From Avena insularis (lineage: Eukaryota; Streptophyta; Magnoliopsida; Poales; Poaceae): a stretch of 64,000 bases of DNA. Within the stretch, counting starts at the first letter, position 1, and each line of letters starts with the position of its first letter. This document shows positions 45,401 to 58,968 of this stretch, in pieces. The DNA lies in contig CM042694.1 in assembly GCA_023614405.1 (NCBI GenBank), forward strand, positions 351,000,010-351,064,009, written 5' to 3'. The notes beneath the pieces are model-generated. The model did not search any database. It saw nothing but the letters and a program-made list of their open reading frames with translations, and had not been told where the DNA came from. The position numbers and the translations under genes are program-made.

Positions 45401-46545
45401 CACATAAAGGAGCTGAGCGGTAGTGGCGCCGTAGCTTGACAGGGAGGCCGGAGGAGCACATGGCAGTGAGAGAGGGCGCCAAGGCAGGACTTGTTGACGA
45501 CGACGAGGGGCACGAGGGGGCGGCAACGCTTCGCTCGGCAGCTATAGCAGAGCTTGGGCCAGGGGCGGTCAAGGGCGCGATGCGCGAACAGCAAGGAAGG
45601 CGACCTTGTGAGGTGGAGGGCGCTAGGATTAGAGGCCGACGGCGGCGCTGACGGGGGTAGAGCGGCGGCAGGGCAGATGCGCTCGGGGCCGGCGAGGTGG
45701 GGCGTTGGGGCTCGCTCGCGGTGGAGACCACTGCTGCTGGCGGCTACAGAAGGTGAAGCAGGGGCAGACGGGCTCCGATGCGGCACGCGGAGGTCATCGG
45801 GGAGGAAGAGGGCGAGGAAGCTTCTCCGGGCCGAGCACGGCAGCGGGGCAACAACGAGGCCCGACGGTGGCGGGCGCACGGTTTACATTGATGCGAGGAT
45901 GGGGTAGGTGGGGAGCAGGGACGAGGACCAGGTAGCGTGCAGGGATCGCACGAGGATGGAGAGGGAGCGGGATCACGAGCAGGTGGGGCTAGGGATCACG
46001 TCATGTCGGTGCGTCTTGTTGACGCGAGGGTGGAGCTGGTCGGGTTGTGGGTGGGCCCGGTGGTTAGCGTGTACCGCGCGGGACAGCATGATAGGAGGGT
46101 CGGGGCGGCTTGCTGTGGTGCAGCGCGCGATGTGTTGCCTGTGTGGCGGTGATAGGGGTGGGACTAGGTGTGGTCTAGGGTTTGGGAAGGGTAGGTTTAG
46201 GGTTTGGTAGATCTGGGTGGTAGGCTGGCTGCTGATTGGGCCTTTTGGGCCTGGCCGGTGGCTGCCTCCCGCACTAAAATATTTATTTTTATTAACTTTT
46301 GAAATATTTTTATAAATAGTTTTTAGACAAATAAAAGATCAAAAAAAGGCTGGGGTTTTTATTTGAAATGAAGACAGGGTTATTTAGAAAACAAAGATAG
46401 GATTTTCGAAAATAGTTTTAGGCAAACCATGCATGATGACATGATGATGCTCAAATGCAATGTGGCATGATGACATGAGCATGCGATCATGATGATACAC
46501 AAACAACGAGTGGTTTTCTAGTAGTGATTTTACCGGGGTGATACA
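42463..46545 (-). repeat. 3' LTR of long-LTR element 2
   Basis: 4083 bp, uninterrupted. The GC-rich stretch 45180-46130 carries long frames on both strands, as in copy 1. Confidence 0.88.
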
Positions 46546-47354
46546 ATTCGACACCACTAACAGTGGATCTAGCCCTCGAGATCCGCCTCATGGTACGGGG
46601 AAGAAGACCGACAATCTGAATCTTCTAGCTCCATGTAGATCCTCGTGACACCACTAACAAGGGTTCTTTCTCCATCTTGAAATCGGTATCACCACCAACA
46701 ATGGCCGTTGCTCACGAAGGTAAAGGTCTCAAAAGGTAAGGCCACCTCTAACTTCCATGAAAGGAGTAAAATTCCATTGATCCACCGATTCAATATACAA
46801 AAACGAATGATAAGAGTAGTGGTATGGTCGCGACTCCATCTCGCACTCAAAGCATTACTCTGTACATGAATAGAAGAATTATGCAACCACTCTAGGAATT
46901 CAGACTGAAGATCTTGACAAGCGATGTCCAAAAACACAAAAGAGTATGTAGGCTCTCTATCGGATCTGATGTAGCTGATGATGATGTTGTCGTGTTGGAA
47001 ATCACCGGAAGTTACAAAGAAGGAACAAAGAAACGTACAACAGATGAAAGATTCATTCGATAGCATGACAACCGGATGTAGAAGCACCGTTACAAGAGGA
47101 AGGAAGCGAAACCCTAAAGGTACGGCGGAAACCTAACCACGAGAATCCTAGACTCGAAGAAAAGATAAGTGTAGATTTAAAACACGAAGAGATAAGAGAA
47201 GAATAGCATAGGGGTAAGGAGTAAAATCAGACCTAATCAGATCTATCCAACTGATTTTGCAAAATAGTTTTGACACTCTACATCGGCCATTAGCAAGGTT
47301 ATCCTATAGGCTGGACCAGTGGGGTATCGCAACTGCTGAGCTCTGATACCACTT
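46546..47354 (-). other. Internal domain of long-LTR element 2, non-coding
   Basis: 809 bp. It shares TTCGACACCACTAAC next to the 3' LTR and the primer site with copy 1. No coding motif. Confidence 0.75.
47340..47351 (-). other. Primer-binding site, tRNA-iMet
   Basis: The minus strand reads TGGTATCAGAGC three bases from the 5' LTR. Confidence 0.92.
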
Positions 47355-48385
47355 TCTAACACCCTCGAATTGGCCCTATGCAAGTTTTAGCGATTCCCGC
47401 CAAACCCGCATAGAAACGATTCAAAGATGCCCACCAGGCACTTGCGTGCGGGTGTAAAACGAAGTAATATCATTACACAATAGTCCATGATGGAACCCAC
47501 AGAACATATATATACAACAACAACTCCATGAGTCACGAATACAGATATACAGTACAAAGATCTAAATCACATTGAAATCGATACAACATCCGAGTGCGAA
47601 CAAGATGCAAATGGGACTAAGAGCCCTAAAGAATAACCAATGACATCCATAACCCTGCCTAGGCCAAGCCGGAAGGATAACCCTGCTAACGACGTCGATC
47701 TCAAACCTGCTAAAACAAAAGGGGTGACGACAAAGGGCAAAGGAAAAAGAGAGTGGTCAGTACTGAGGCGAGTACACGGTGAGTCTAGAATTCAGCGGCT
47801 CTCGCCTACATAGGTATGGTGGACTGAAGCGGTAGTGAAGCATGCACTAAACAACCAATAGAGACTCGATACCACTATCGACTATTGGAGAGAGATAAGA
47901 AAACCTATGCGGAACCAACCTGATACTACCACCAAACATACCCATCCTGGTATTTCCCCCTCGAAACCAAACAAGGAAGTCCTACCGAGGAAACTCACAT
48001 GGTTGGCAGTTTTATTCATTCTTTCCATTGTGGTTATTCAACTAACTAGTCATATCAGATATAAGTCAAATTATAAAAGTAAACTTTAGTTATAGTTGTC
48101 TATGACCGAGAAACTATGCTCCAAGTCGTCCATAATCGCGGACACGGCTTTTCGAAAAGATTTAACCGTGCAGGGGTGCACCAAAGTTTCCACACACACT
48201 CCAACCCTTTTTGCCAGATCAATTAACATACTTTCATTGGTATGTCGGCGGGGCTTCGGATACAACGATGTCCAAGACCCAAAGCAAGTACATGGGGGCA
48301 CCCGAAAGAGCTACCCGTACGAGGTATAGCTAATCCTCCTCGTACGGACCCTAAGGTTGCGTGGACTTGTCATGGGAGCAGAGGC

Positions 48386-49989
48386 TGATGGCTCAATGCA
48401 CGGCGCCCAGAAAAATGCTTGATGGCGGTGTTGATGTAGAGCTCGTTGGGAACCCCAAGCGGAAGGTATGCTGAGCACAGCAGCAAGTTTCCCTCAGTTA
48501 TGAAACCAAGGTTTAATCGAACCAGTAGGAGCAAGGAAACACCCCAAAGGTGTTACTAGCTGAGCTTTGGTAGGGCGCACTACCGGTGCTAGTAGCAACG
48601 TGGAGACCTGCACAACACAAACCACAGAACTTTGTCCCCAACTTGCGATGAGGTTGTCAATCTCACTGTGTTTTGCAGAAAACAAAGGATTACTCGTATC
48701 GAATGGAAAGAAGTAAAAGTTTGCAGAAAGTAAACACAAAGCAGTAAACAGTTTATAGATTGTATGTAAAGAAAGAGGATTGGGATCCATACTTCACTAG
48801 AGGTGGCTCTCCTTAGATAGATAACATGCTGGGTGAACAAATTACAGCGGGGCAATTGACAAACACCGAGAAAGCAATACATGCATATACTAGTCATCTT
48901 GACTCCTTTGAGACTTGATTGGGCATTACAACATTATACATAGACCGCCATCCAACTGCATTTATGACTAATAATCCACCTTCAGGTTATCATCCGAACC
49001 CCCTCTAGTATTAAGTTGCAAGCAATAGATTATTGCTTTACGAACTGCGTGTAAAGTAAACAATATGATTGTTCTATGAACAAAGGATTGTTGTTTTCTC
49101 CCTAGTAGCAACATCACATCTAGTACCTTAGAGATTTCTGTCACTTCCCAGTTACGGAGGCATGAACCCACTATCGAGCATAAATACTAACTCTTGGAGT
49201 TGCTAGCATCTACTTGGCCAAGATAGCTACTAACAATGGAAAGCATGCAAGATCACAAATAACAAAGACATGATAGAATCAATAATCAATCTGAAATAGC
49301 ATCTCAATATCCATCGGATCCCCGCAAACACAACATGCAGGATTACAAATAGATGATCTTGATCATGAACGGAGCTCACAAGATCTAGACATGAAAGCAC
49401 AAAGGAGGAGAACCAGCCATCTAGCTACTACATGGATCCGTAGTCCAAGGATGAACTACTCACGCATCACACCGGAGGCTTGCATGGTGATGAAGAAGGC
49501 CTGTGGTGAATTCCTCTCCGCAGGTGCCGAAGAGCTTCAGTCCCTCCCGATCTAGGATGGAGATGACGGCTGACTCTGACTCTTTCGTGGATTTTTGATC
49601 GGGCACTTAGGGTTTACGCCCCGAGGGCATCTTATAGTCGTAAGGGAGGCCGGTGCTGCTGGCTGGCCACACCACCTGGCGCGGCCACGCCTGCCGCTGG
49701 CCAGGTGGTGGCCGCCTCCCGCCCCTCTCCGTCTCGTATTCTGGCACTTGATGACTTCCGGAAAAATAGGCACTTTGGCTTTTGTCCCGTCTAATTCCGA
49801 GAATATTCATATTCTGACTTTCCTGGAACCAAAAACAGTAGAAAACAGGCAGCTGGCACTGTGGCTCTTGTTAATAGGTTAGTCCAAGAAATCATATGAA
49901 AAGTACTCCAAAGTTGTAACAAAACACAAGAAAGTGGATAAAACCAAGCATGGAACATCAAAAATTATAGATACATTTGCAATGTATCA
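48386..49989 (-). repeat. 3' LTR of Athila-like element
   Basis: It runs TGATGGCTCAATGC to TTGCAATGTATCA. Compared with the partner LTR it has many one- to few-base deletions at G/C runs around 49500-49740. Confidence 0.9.
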
Positions 49990-52696
49990 ACATCCCCAAG
50001 CTTAACTCCTGCTCGTCCTCGAGTAGGTAAGTGATAAAAGGAAAGAATAATTTTTGAGGTGACATGCACCATCAAAGACTTGATCAAGGTATTTGCAAAA
50101 CATTCAAAGCTGGCATCATAGTACTTCAATCATAACATGAAAGACAAAGTTCTAGCAATAAGCAAAGAAACTATGATGCAACATGAAAAGACACAAATAA
50201 AAGATTCATGAATAACATGCTTTGCAAGACGTTTGTTTATTTCACATAAAGAAAACATAGCGTACTAGTATTCAGCTTGTCCCTCAATAGAGTAGCAAAT
50301 ATAAATGCATAGGACACCTTCAAAGTTCATAAGACTGACTAGATACAATAGTTTAAAACAAGCAATATCAAGTTATACATCAATCAACTAGTCTTGGGAC
50401 AATGCACATAGAACTAAGAATGGCCACTATGCTCTCAAAGTAGGTGCATAAAGATAGAAGGTGGAGACTGAATATAATGGTGGAAGAAAGGCCTTTTGTA
50501 AAAGGAAGTAGGGATTCAAGTCTCATAAAGAGCTTCCAAAAATTATGGTACTTATAGCTTTCAGCTCTCATTGCCCCTATCATAAGCATCTTGAAGTGGT
50601 TAAGGTTAAAGTGACACAACTAAGAGGATATGCTTGACAAGTTATAAACCGAAATCTCATGCCGCTTACTTACGAAGACCGATCCTCATGCTACTCAACT
50701 TCAGTCACGAGTAAGCTCTTGTCATTGTAAGTATATGTGTATCATTAAGAACCTAACGGGTACCCTTGCACATGATACGGGAGCTTTCCCATAATCAAAA
50801 TGACAAGGCAAGCAGACAATGAGCATCTCAGTGATCTTTTTATTTGCTATTTGCATAGGTTTTTATTGAGGATGCTTCATAGAGTGCTCATTATGGTGAT
50901 GCTGCAAGTTTCCACCATGATTAGGCATGGCTTAGGCTAGCGGCCCAGGCGTTTATCTAACACACATACAAACTCCATGATCTTACAAGTTCCACTTTTT
51001 ATTTCACACCGTCGGGATCCGTAAGCAAAAGAACATGATATCAACGGGGTACAAAGTACAAGTGCAATGTTGAAAGCATTCCCCATGGTACATGGTTCTG
51101 CTAATTTCAACTTATAAAGCGCAAACATATACGCAACAAAGAAGGACCCAATGGTTCAAGTTTATTAGAGGCAATAAATTAAAGTGTGCCATCAAGTTCG
51201 TGAGAGCTTTAATCACTAGTTTTCTCATAACAAGTTTAATTTGGAAGGTAAACAAAAGCATGAATATACTTGGAATAGCATAAGCTAGTAGGTAGGTATG
51301 GTGGAATCTTTGGAATAACTTGGCTTAGGGAGTTGGATGCATGAGTGCAACTCATACTTGGTTGTGGAGGCTAGCAAAAGACTGGGAGCGACAAACTAAG
51401 AGAGCAATAATGGCCATAATTATGCAGAGCGACAAAACATCATTGATCAAAGCATAAGGTGATACTACAAGTTGAAAACTAAAGGATCATAAAGGCTATG
51501 GTGACTTGAGATAGTCATAACATGGTGTGAGCATGTGCTAAGTCAACCCAAATAAAGCATCAAAGGAGAATACCACTATACTATGTTTTAATATGCTAAA
51601 ACAACGCATGATTCATCCAAGGCACATTAAGAAATCTCAATTGTTTATAACAAGTCATGCTACAACAAAGAATATTAAGCATAAAGCCAAAACAATATCA
51701 AGCATGGCATGACAAAGCATAGGCCACAGTCAAAAACGAGCTCTTTTTACCACATAAGAATGAACTTTCCTACTCTTTTCCAAACCAAACCAAACTATTT
51801 GCAAACCAATGTATGAAAGAGGGGGTCCAACCAATTTATTCAGAAAACTAAGCAAACCAAGCAAACTAAAAACCAAAATGAAAACGAAAAAGAAGACGGT
51901 CCAAGAAAAACACAACTGTGCATGAAACAATAAAAATGAAGCGTTTGGAAGAAACCTAAGATTTTTTATTGATGAAGAAGGGGATGCCTTGGACATCCCC
52001 AAGCTTTGACGCTTGTACTTCTTGGATATTTCTTGGGGTGACACGTGTGGCATCCCCAAGCTTGAGCTTTAGTCCATCCTTCATCTCATTACTCATTCCT
52101 TCCATACACCTAAAAATTTTCCTTCATACAAAACTTCACACAATCTTTATTAGCAACATTAGTGCACTCAAGATAAAAGGTCTTAAGGTTCAGTTATAAC
52201 ACCAAATAAACTTCCATTAGAACACTAGCTACTGTAGTACTTCCCTTAAAAAGCTCAATTCCCCAAAAGAACTCAAAAAGGAACCAACAAGAAGCAAATG
52301 CAGAAAATGGCAGAAATCTGTCAAAAACAGACCAGCAGGTAAAGACGAATTTTTTCGAAGGCCTTATGTTGCTCAAATCAAAAAGTGTTGAACTAACAAA
52401 AGTTAGATAACAACCTGGGTCAGAAGTCCAAAAACTTACAGATCAATCCGACATAAAGAGCTCTCTCGCGAATGTTTACGGTGAAGCACAAAAATCTGTT
52501 TCGGGACAGCAACTTTCCCAATCATTACTTCTCTCTCATTAGAGGTTACTCTTGGCACAAAAAGCAAATAAAAAGGATAAGGAGCGGTTATTACTGAAGT
52601 AATAACTTCCAAGACTCATCTAAAACTTTTGGGTTATCTCCTAATAAGTACTTTTCTTTAACGCCTTTAAATTAGGCATAAGAAGCAAAGAAAGAA
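49990..52696 (-). other. Non-coding 3' half of the Athila-like internal domain
   Basis: About 2.7 kb where pol would be expected. It is AT-rich, with no domain-bearing frame on either strand. Confidence 0.7.
49991..50003 (-). other. Polypurine tract of the Athila-like element
   Basis: The minus strand reads AAGCTTGGGGATG one base from the 3' LTR. Two further identical 13-mers lie inside the element (51994-52006 and 52051-52063). Confidence 0.85.
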
Positions 52697-53253
52697 TCAA
52701 GTGTTCTCAAATGAAGAAGCATTAAGACAAAATTTTGTTTTCATAGGAGAAGCAAAAGAAATCTTTTCTCTTTTTTTAGAGAAGTGTTCTATACCTTTCT
52801 TGAATGGGAGTTGATATTTAATGGTGCCTTCTTTCATATCAATGATGGCACCAACAGTTCTAAGAAAAGGTCTTCCCAAAGTAATAGGACAAGAAGCATT
52901 GTATTCAACATCCAAAACATAGAAATCAATAGGGACATAGGAATTGTTAACCATAATAAGAACATCATTAAGACTCCCCATGAGTTTCTTTTTAACATTA
53001 TCATCAAGTGGGACATTCAAATAACAATTCTTCAAGAGGAGGCAAATCAAGCATATCATAAATCCTTCTAGGCATAATAGAAACAATACTCAAGATCACA
53101 TAAAGCTTTGAAATCAAAGTCATTCACTTTCATATTAATGATGAGTTCCCAACCATCTTCTTGTTTTATAGAAATAGAAGCTTTATCTTTCATCTTTTCT
53201 TTTTCAATCTTTATGAGAGAATCAGTAATGTGTTTTGTAAAGGCCATGTTCAT
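52697..53253 (-). pseudogene. Gypsy retropepsin-like protease region, frameshifted
   Basis: Minus strand, from 53253: SLIKIEKEKMKDKASISIK, then MKVNDFDFKALCDL, where the active-site strand should read DLGAS. Here a small deletion right after the DL codons (near 53093) shifts the frame and the family SIMPRR sequence appears out of frame. The downstream half (52697-53086) is open: MGSLNDVLIMVNNSYVPIDF, ASCPITLGRPFLRTVGAIID, then IKYQLPFKKG. ILGRPFL-type motifs are the C-terminal flap and core of plant gypsy aspartic proteases. The region follows gag in the usual order. It is inactive because the catalytic loop is lost. Confidence 0.85.
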
Positions 53254-53454
53254 AGTACTAGCATTAGGACTTTTAGCAAGCTTTTGTAGGAACTTAATAA
53301 CTTCAGAGATATTGCAACCATCAAGATCAAAGTCAAATTTATCATCTAAAGTAGTAGAACTATTACTAGCCTCAACACTAGTGGTGGTGATAGTAGAAAC
53401 ACTAATGTTTCTAGCAATTTCATCTTCTCTTTCCCACTTAGCATGTAATTCAGC

Positions 53455-54633
53455 TCATAGTCTAACATTTTCATCAATTCTTACTTGTATAGCATTAGTG
53501 GCTGCAAAGGGATTATCATTAGTTTCAGGTTTAGCAGCCATTTTATTCAAAGAAGATTGAGCTTCAACCAAAGATGTTATATTTCTTTCAGCATTAGAGA
53601 GTTTTTCCTCAATAGTTTTATTGAAAGCAGTTTGTTTACTAATAAACTCTTTAAGCATAACTGCAAGTTCAGAGGGAGCACTCTTATTATTGTTGTAAGA
53701 ATTTCCATAAGCATTACCATTGTTGGGAGGATATGGCTTATAATTGCTGTTACCAAAATTGTTCCTATAAGCATTATTACCATAAGCATTGTTGCCAAAA
53801 TTGTTATTTCTTATGAAGTTCACATCAACTTGCTCTTCTTGAGCAACCAAAGAAGCCAAAGGAACATTATTTGGATCAATATGGGCTTTCCCATTAACAA
53901 GCATAGACATAATAATATCAATTTTATCACTCAAGGAGGAGGTTTCCTCAACAGAATTTACCTTCTTACCTTGTGGAGCTCTCTCAGTACGCCATTCAGA
54001 ATAATTAACCATCATATTGTCCAAGTTTTGTTGCAGCACCCAAAGTGATGGTCATAAAGGTACCTCCAGCAGCAGAATCCAATAGGTTCCTTGAAGAATA
54101 GTTCAATCCTGCATAAAAAGTTTGGATGATCATCCAAGCCATCGTCCATGAGTGGGACAATTCTTTACCAAAGATTTCATTCTTTCCCAAGCTTGAGCAA
54201 CATGCTCATTATCAAGTTGTTTAAACTTCATTATTTCACTTCTCATAGATATAATCTTAGCAGGAGGATAGTATTTTCCAATGAAAGCATCTTTGCATTT
54301 AGTCCAAGAATCAATACTATTCCTAGTTAAGGAATTCAACCATTCTTTAGCTTTTCCTCTCAAAGAGAAAGGAAACAATCTCAGTTTAATAATATCACCA
54401 TCTATATCCCTATGCTTTTGCATCTCACAAAGTTCAACAAACTTATTTAGATGGGAAGCAGCATCTTCATTACCAATATCAGAAAATTGTTCTCTCATAA
54501 CAAGATTGAGCAAAGCAGGTTTTATCTCAAAAAAAGTATTTTCATCCACGGGTGGAGCAATAGGTGTGCTCATAAAATCATTGTTGTTGGTGCTAGTGAA
54601 GTCACACAACTTAGTATTTTCAAGAGTAGTCAT
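53455..54633 (-). pseudogene. Gypsy (Athila-like) gag, two frameshifts
   Basis: Start ATG 54633 (MTTLENTKLCDFTS). The capsid-like retrotransposon gag domain is clear: DAASHLNKFVELCEM, IKLRLFPFSLRGKAKEWLNS, SIDSWTKCKDAFIGKYYPPA. A frame change near 54140 leads to WMIIQTFYAGLNYSSRNLLD and GGTFMTITLGAATKL. Another near 54030 leads to NYSEWRTERAP, an Asn/Tyr-rich repeat tract (GNNAYGNNAYRNNFGN) and a C-terminal coiled-coil-like stretch (FNKTIEEKLSNAERNITSL) to 53455. Gag would package element RNA into virus-like particles in the cytoplasm. The two indels disable it. The plus-strand frame over the same bases (53485-54048) is a shadow. Confidence 0.9.
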
Positions 54634-54841
54634 TTTTTTGGGTTTTCAAATAAGAAAGCAAACTTGTAAAACTAATTTTTTTGTGTTTTTGAAAAGAAAG
54701 CAACTTAGTAAAACTAAATTTTTTTGTGTGTTTTTGAAATAAGAAAACAAGCAAACAAAGCAAAAAGAAACTAAGCAAACCAAAAACAACAAAGTAAAGA
54801 GATTGGCTATGAGGGACTCCCCTTGTGAAGATGTCCTTGAC

Positions 54842-54859
54842 TCCCCGGCAACGGCGCCA
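54842..54859 (-). other. Primer-binding site, tRNA-Asp type
   Basis: The minus strand reads TGGCGCCGTTGCCGGGGA, an 18-base complement of the plant tRNA-Asp 3' end. It is separated from the 5' LTR by 10 bases. Confidence 0.92.
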
Positions 54860-54869
54860 GAAAATCGCT

Positions 54870-56498
54870 TGATGGCTCAATGCACGGCGCCCAGAAAAAT
54901 GCTTGATGGCGGTGTTGATGTAGAGCTCGTTGGGAACCCCAAGAGGAAGGTATGATGAGCACAGCAGCAAGTTTCCCTCAGTTATGAAACCAAGGTTTAA
55001 TCGAACCAGTAGGAGCAAGGAAACACCCCAAAGGTGTTACTAGCTGAGCTTTGGCAGGGTGCACTACTGGTGCTAGTAGCAACGTGGAGACCTACACAAC
55101 ACAACCACAGAACTTTGTCCCCAACTTGTGATGAGGTTGTCAATCTCACCGTGTTTTGCGGAAAACAAATGATTAAACGTATCGAATGGAAAGAAGTAAA
55201 AGTTTGCAGAAAGTAAACACAAAGCAATAAACAGTTTATAGATTGTATGTAAAGAAAGAGGACTGGGATCCATACTTCACTAGAGGTGGCTCTCCTTAGA
55301 TAGATAACATGCTGGGTGAACAAATTACAGTGGGGCAATTGATAAACACCGAGAAAGCAATACATGCATATACTAGTCATCTTGACTCCTTTGAGACTTG
55401 ATTGGGCATTACAATATTATACATAGACCGCCATCCAACTGCATCTATGACTAATAATCCACCTTCAGGTTATCATCTAAACCCCCTCCAGTATTAAGTT
55501 GCAAGCAACAGATTATTACTTTACGAACTTCGTGTAAAGTAAACAATACGATTGTTCTATGAACAAAGGATTGTTGTTTTCTCCCTAGTAGCAACAGCAC
55601 ATCTAGTACCTTAGAGATTTATGTCACTTCCCCAGATTACCAGAGGCATGAACCCACTATCGAGCATAAATACTAACTCTTGGAGTTGCTAGCATCTACT
55701 TGGCCAAGATAGCTACTAACAATGGAAAGCATGCAAGATCACAAATAACAAAGACATGATAGAATCAATAATCAATCTGAAATAGCATCTCAATATCCAT
55801 CGGATCCCCGCAAACACAACATGCAGAATTACAAATAGATGATCTTGATCATGAACGGAGCTCACAAGATCTAGACATGAAAGCACAAAGGAGGAGAACC
55901 AGCCATCTAGCTACTACATGGATCCGTAGTCCAAGGATGAACTACTCAGGCATCACACCGGAGGCTTGCATGGTGATGAAGAAGGCCTCCAGGGTGAATT
56001 CCCCTCTCCGGCAGGGTGCCGGGAAGAGCTTCAGGTCCCTCCTGATCTAGGATGGAGATGACGGCGGCTACAGACTCTTTCGTGGATTTTTTGATCGGGC
56101 ACTTAGGGTTTACGTCCTGAGGGCATCTTATAGTCGTAAGGGGAGGCCGAGGCGGTGCCTGGGCTGGCCACACCACCCCTGGCGCGGGCCACGCCTGGCC
56201 GCGCGGCCAGGTGGTGTGGCCGCCCTCTGGCCCCTCTCCGTCTCGTATTCTGGCACTTGATGACTTCCGGAAAAATAGGCACTTTGGCTTTTGTCCCGTC
56301 TAATTCCGAGAATATTTATATTCTGACTTTCCTGGAACCAAAAACAGCAGAAAACAGGCAGCTGGCATTGTGGCTCTTGTTAATAGGTTAGTCCAAGAAA
56401 TTATATGAAAAGTACTCCAAAGTTGGAACAAAACACAAGAAAGTGGATAAAACCAAGCATGAAACATCAAAAATTATAGATACATTTGCAATATATCA
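54870..56498 (-). repeat. 5' LTR of Athila-like element
   Basis: It runs TGATGGCTCAATGC to TTGCAATATATCA, 1629 bp. Confidence 0.92.
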
Positions 56499-58968
56499 GA
56501 GGCCATAGATAATATATTCTCGTGACAGAGTGTCGCACCTACGCAACAGTAATAAACGCTCATCGAGCAACAGGTAATAAACATGGCATACATGGCATAA
56601 GTACAGTAGGTAACGTATAAAGATCGAACTAGTTTGTGGTCCTAGCACAGTACTTTGAAATCAGGTAATAAGCCGTAGGGGTGCCTAGACACCCCACATG
56701 TGGTTAGCGCGCCCAGTCTCGAAACAGGTGTCAAGAACCCGGGTCATAGGTGGACACAAGTGGGTGGATAAAAAACAAATATTGACTATTACCCACCGGT
56801 GCCTCTACCTTATATCTAATTTCAGCATTTTGATTGACAAGTTATATTGAAAGCCATGATCATCTCCACCATTAAACATCTGCCAACCCCCAACAACGGT
56901 GGAACAACATTGACACGAAGCAGCATCTGAGCAAGCAACTACGACTCGCAAGGCTAATTGTCTATCAAACAACAAGCAATAGGATGTGTCCAAGGCAATA
57001 TAGAGGCTGCAAGGAATATAAATGGTACACGAAAATAAAAGCATCGCAACAAAGATAGCAATAGATCAACAGAAGGAAGTAAAGAGTATAAATGCAAAAT
57101 AGGTAGAAAGGGGGAGAATGCTCGCCTGAGAAACATAGCCGAAGATGCGAAGAACCAGAGCATTAAAAGAAACACTGAATGCACTATTTAATACTACGAC
57201 AGAAGACCGGGGATGATGCATGTATGATGTATGATGTGGCAAAGATACGATGCGACTAGACAATATTAAGCGGAATCGGGGTCCCGATAATTAATTAATA
57301 GGTTCATGTTGTTTAGATACCCCGCAATTTAAATTTTGTCTTATCAACGCAAAACATGGCATCGGTTCGCTACACAAATTTAAATAGAGCTGATATAAGA
57401 CTAGAATAGCCGCATATAGTCTCCATATTTAATTATGAGGTGAATCGACTAAATGCCCCCAAACCCTAAAAATATGTATGCAACATGAACAATTTAAATG
57501 CAACAAGTAGATATCATTTATTATCAAAATAGGGCGGACAAGGGTCACACATAGGGTTTCGACGATCTTGGGTTCATAGGGGTTGGGGTTCGGTCTTGGC
57601 GGGATCGGTCTTCGGACTCCGGGAACGGGGCTCTAGGATCCGTGAGGAGATCTTGGCGTACGGGGTCTCGGCATCTTTGGATACCGAGTCGGAGAGCTTG
57701 GTGGTCTTCGGTTCCTGGAAGGAGAGCTTCGCACCAACGGATCCGTGAGGTAGTTCTTGGTGTCCCATGATGAAGATCTTGTCATCGAACGGTCCTTGCC
57801 AGGGGTTCTCTGGGTCGGACGTCATCACCCTCGGGTTCTGGCTTCGAGCACCACTACCACGATCTTGAACCGGTGCCAGGTCTCTAGTGGGCACCGCCAT
57901 CTTCACATGCTTGACGCCACAATATAACGACCTTGCTCGCACCGGAGCCAGATTGTCATTCTACACCATTCTCGAGTGGTCTTCTTCACTGCAGCACCAT
58001 ACTGCCACTCCATCTTCACGTTACCGAGAGGAGACTAGTGACACCTGAACAAAACGAAGGGTCGCTAGCTTCGACTTATACCCACAGAGACCAAAGCACA
58101 AGCAGGTTCTAGACACATCGACGCTAGGAGGATGCTAGGAACGCGGTCTCTGGGTCGAGGTGAGCAAGGGCATGCCTCGTGTGGCAACGCGGGCGACGAG
58201 GACGTGTTGCCTGGCTCGGGGAGGAGCGGCGGCCGGCGGCGGCACCTGGGAAGAGGAGACGAGCAGGGTAGCGAGGCATCACGACAAGGACGAGCTCGCG
58301 AGGCGCACCGGAGGCGCGGGCTCGCTTGCAGGCGGCCAGGGCCGATGCAGAAAGGAGCCGAGCGGTAGCGGCACCGCGGCTTGATGGGGAGGCCGGAGGA
58401 GCACATGGCGGTGAGAGAGGGCGCCAAGGCAGGGCTTGTTGATGACGACGAGGGGTACGAGGGGGCGGCGACGCTTCGCTCGGCGGCCACAACAGAGCTC
58501 GGGCCAGGGGCGGTCAAGGGCGCGATGCGCGAACGACGAGGAAGGCGACCTCGTGAGGTGGAGGACGCTAGGATTAGAGGCCGATGGCAGCACTGATAGG
58601 GCGTAGAGCGGCGACAGGGCAGATGCGCTCGGGGCCTGCGAGGTGGGGCGTCGGGGGTCGCTCGCGGTGGAGACCGCTGCCGCTGGCGGCTACAGAAGGT
58701 GAAGCAGGGTCGGAAGGGCTCCGATACGGCGCGCGGAGGTCGTCGGGAAGGAAGTGGGCGAGGAAGGTTCTCCGGGTCGAGCAAGGCGACGGGGCAACGA
58801 CGAGGCCCGACGGCGGCGGGGCGTGCAGTTTACGGCGATGCGAGGATGGGGTAGGTGGGGAGCGGGGACGAGGACCAGGTCGCGTGCGGGGATCGCGCGA
58901 GGATGGAGAGGGAGCGGGGTCATGGGCAGGTGGGGCCAGGGATCACGACGCGTCGGTGCGTCTCGTTG

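Larger units (their letters stand above)
48386..56498 (-). mobile_element. Athila-like Ty3-gypsy element without visible polymerase, 8.1 kb
   Basis: The TSD GAGGC (48381-48385 and 56499-56503) is perfect. LTRs are 48386-49989 (1604 bp, 3') and 54870-56498 (1629 bp, 5'). The minus-strand primer site TGGCGCCGTTGCCGGGGA matches the tRNA-Asp 3' end, as used by Athila-clade elements. Gag (53455-54633) and a retropepsin-like region (52697-53253) are present. I see no reverse transcriptase, RNase H or integrase motif in the remaining 2.7 kb. Size, LTR length and primer type remind me of Triticeae families such as Sabrina or Fatima, but I cannot confirm a name. The first 240 bp of the LTRs differ at about 2-3%, so it is younger than the element it entered. 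Confidence 0.9.

Noticed and set aside
53485..54048. 187-codon plus-strand frame
   Set aside because: It is a shadow of gag, which is clear on the minus strand.
54842..54859. tRNA-Asp gene fragment
   Set aside because: Only the 18-base complement of the tRNA 3' end is present, next to an LTR. It is a primer-binding site, and the iMet matches likewise.
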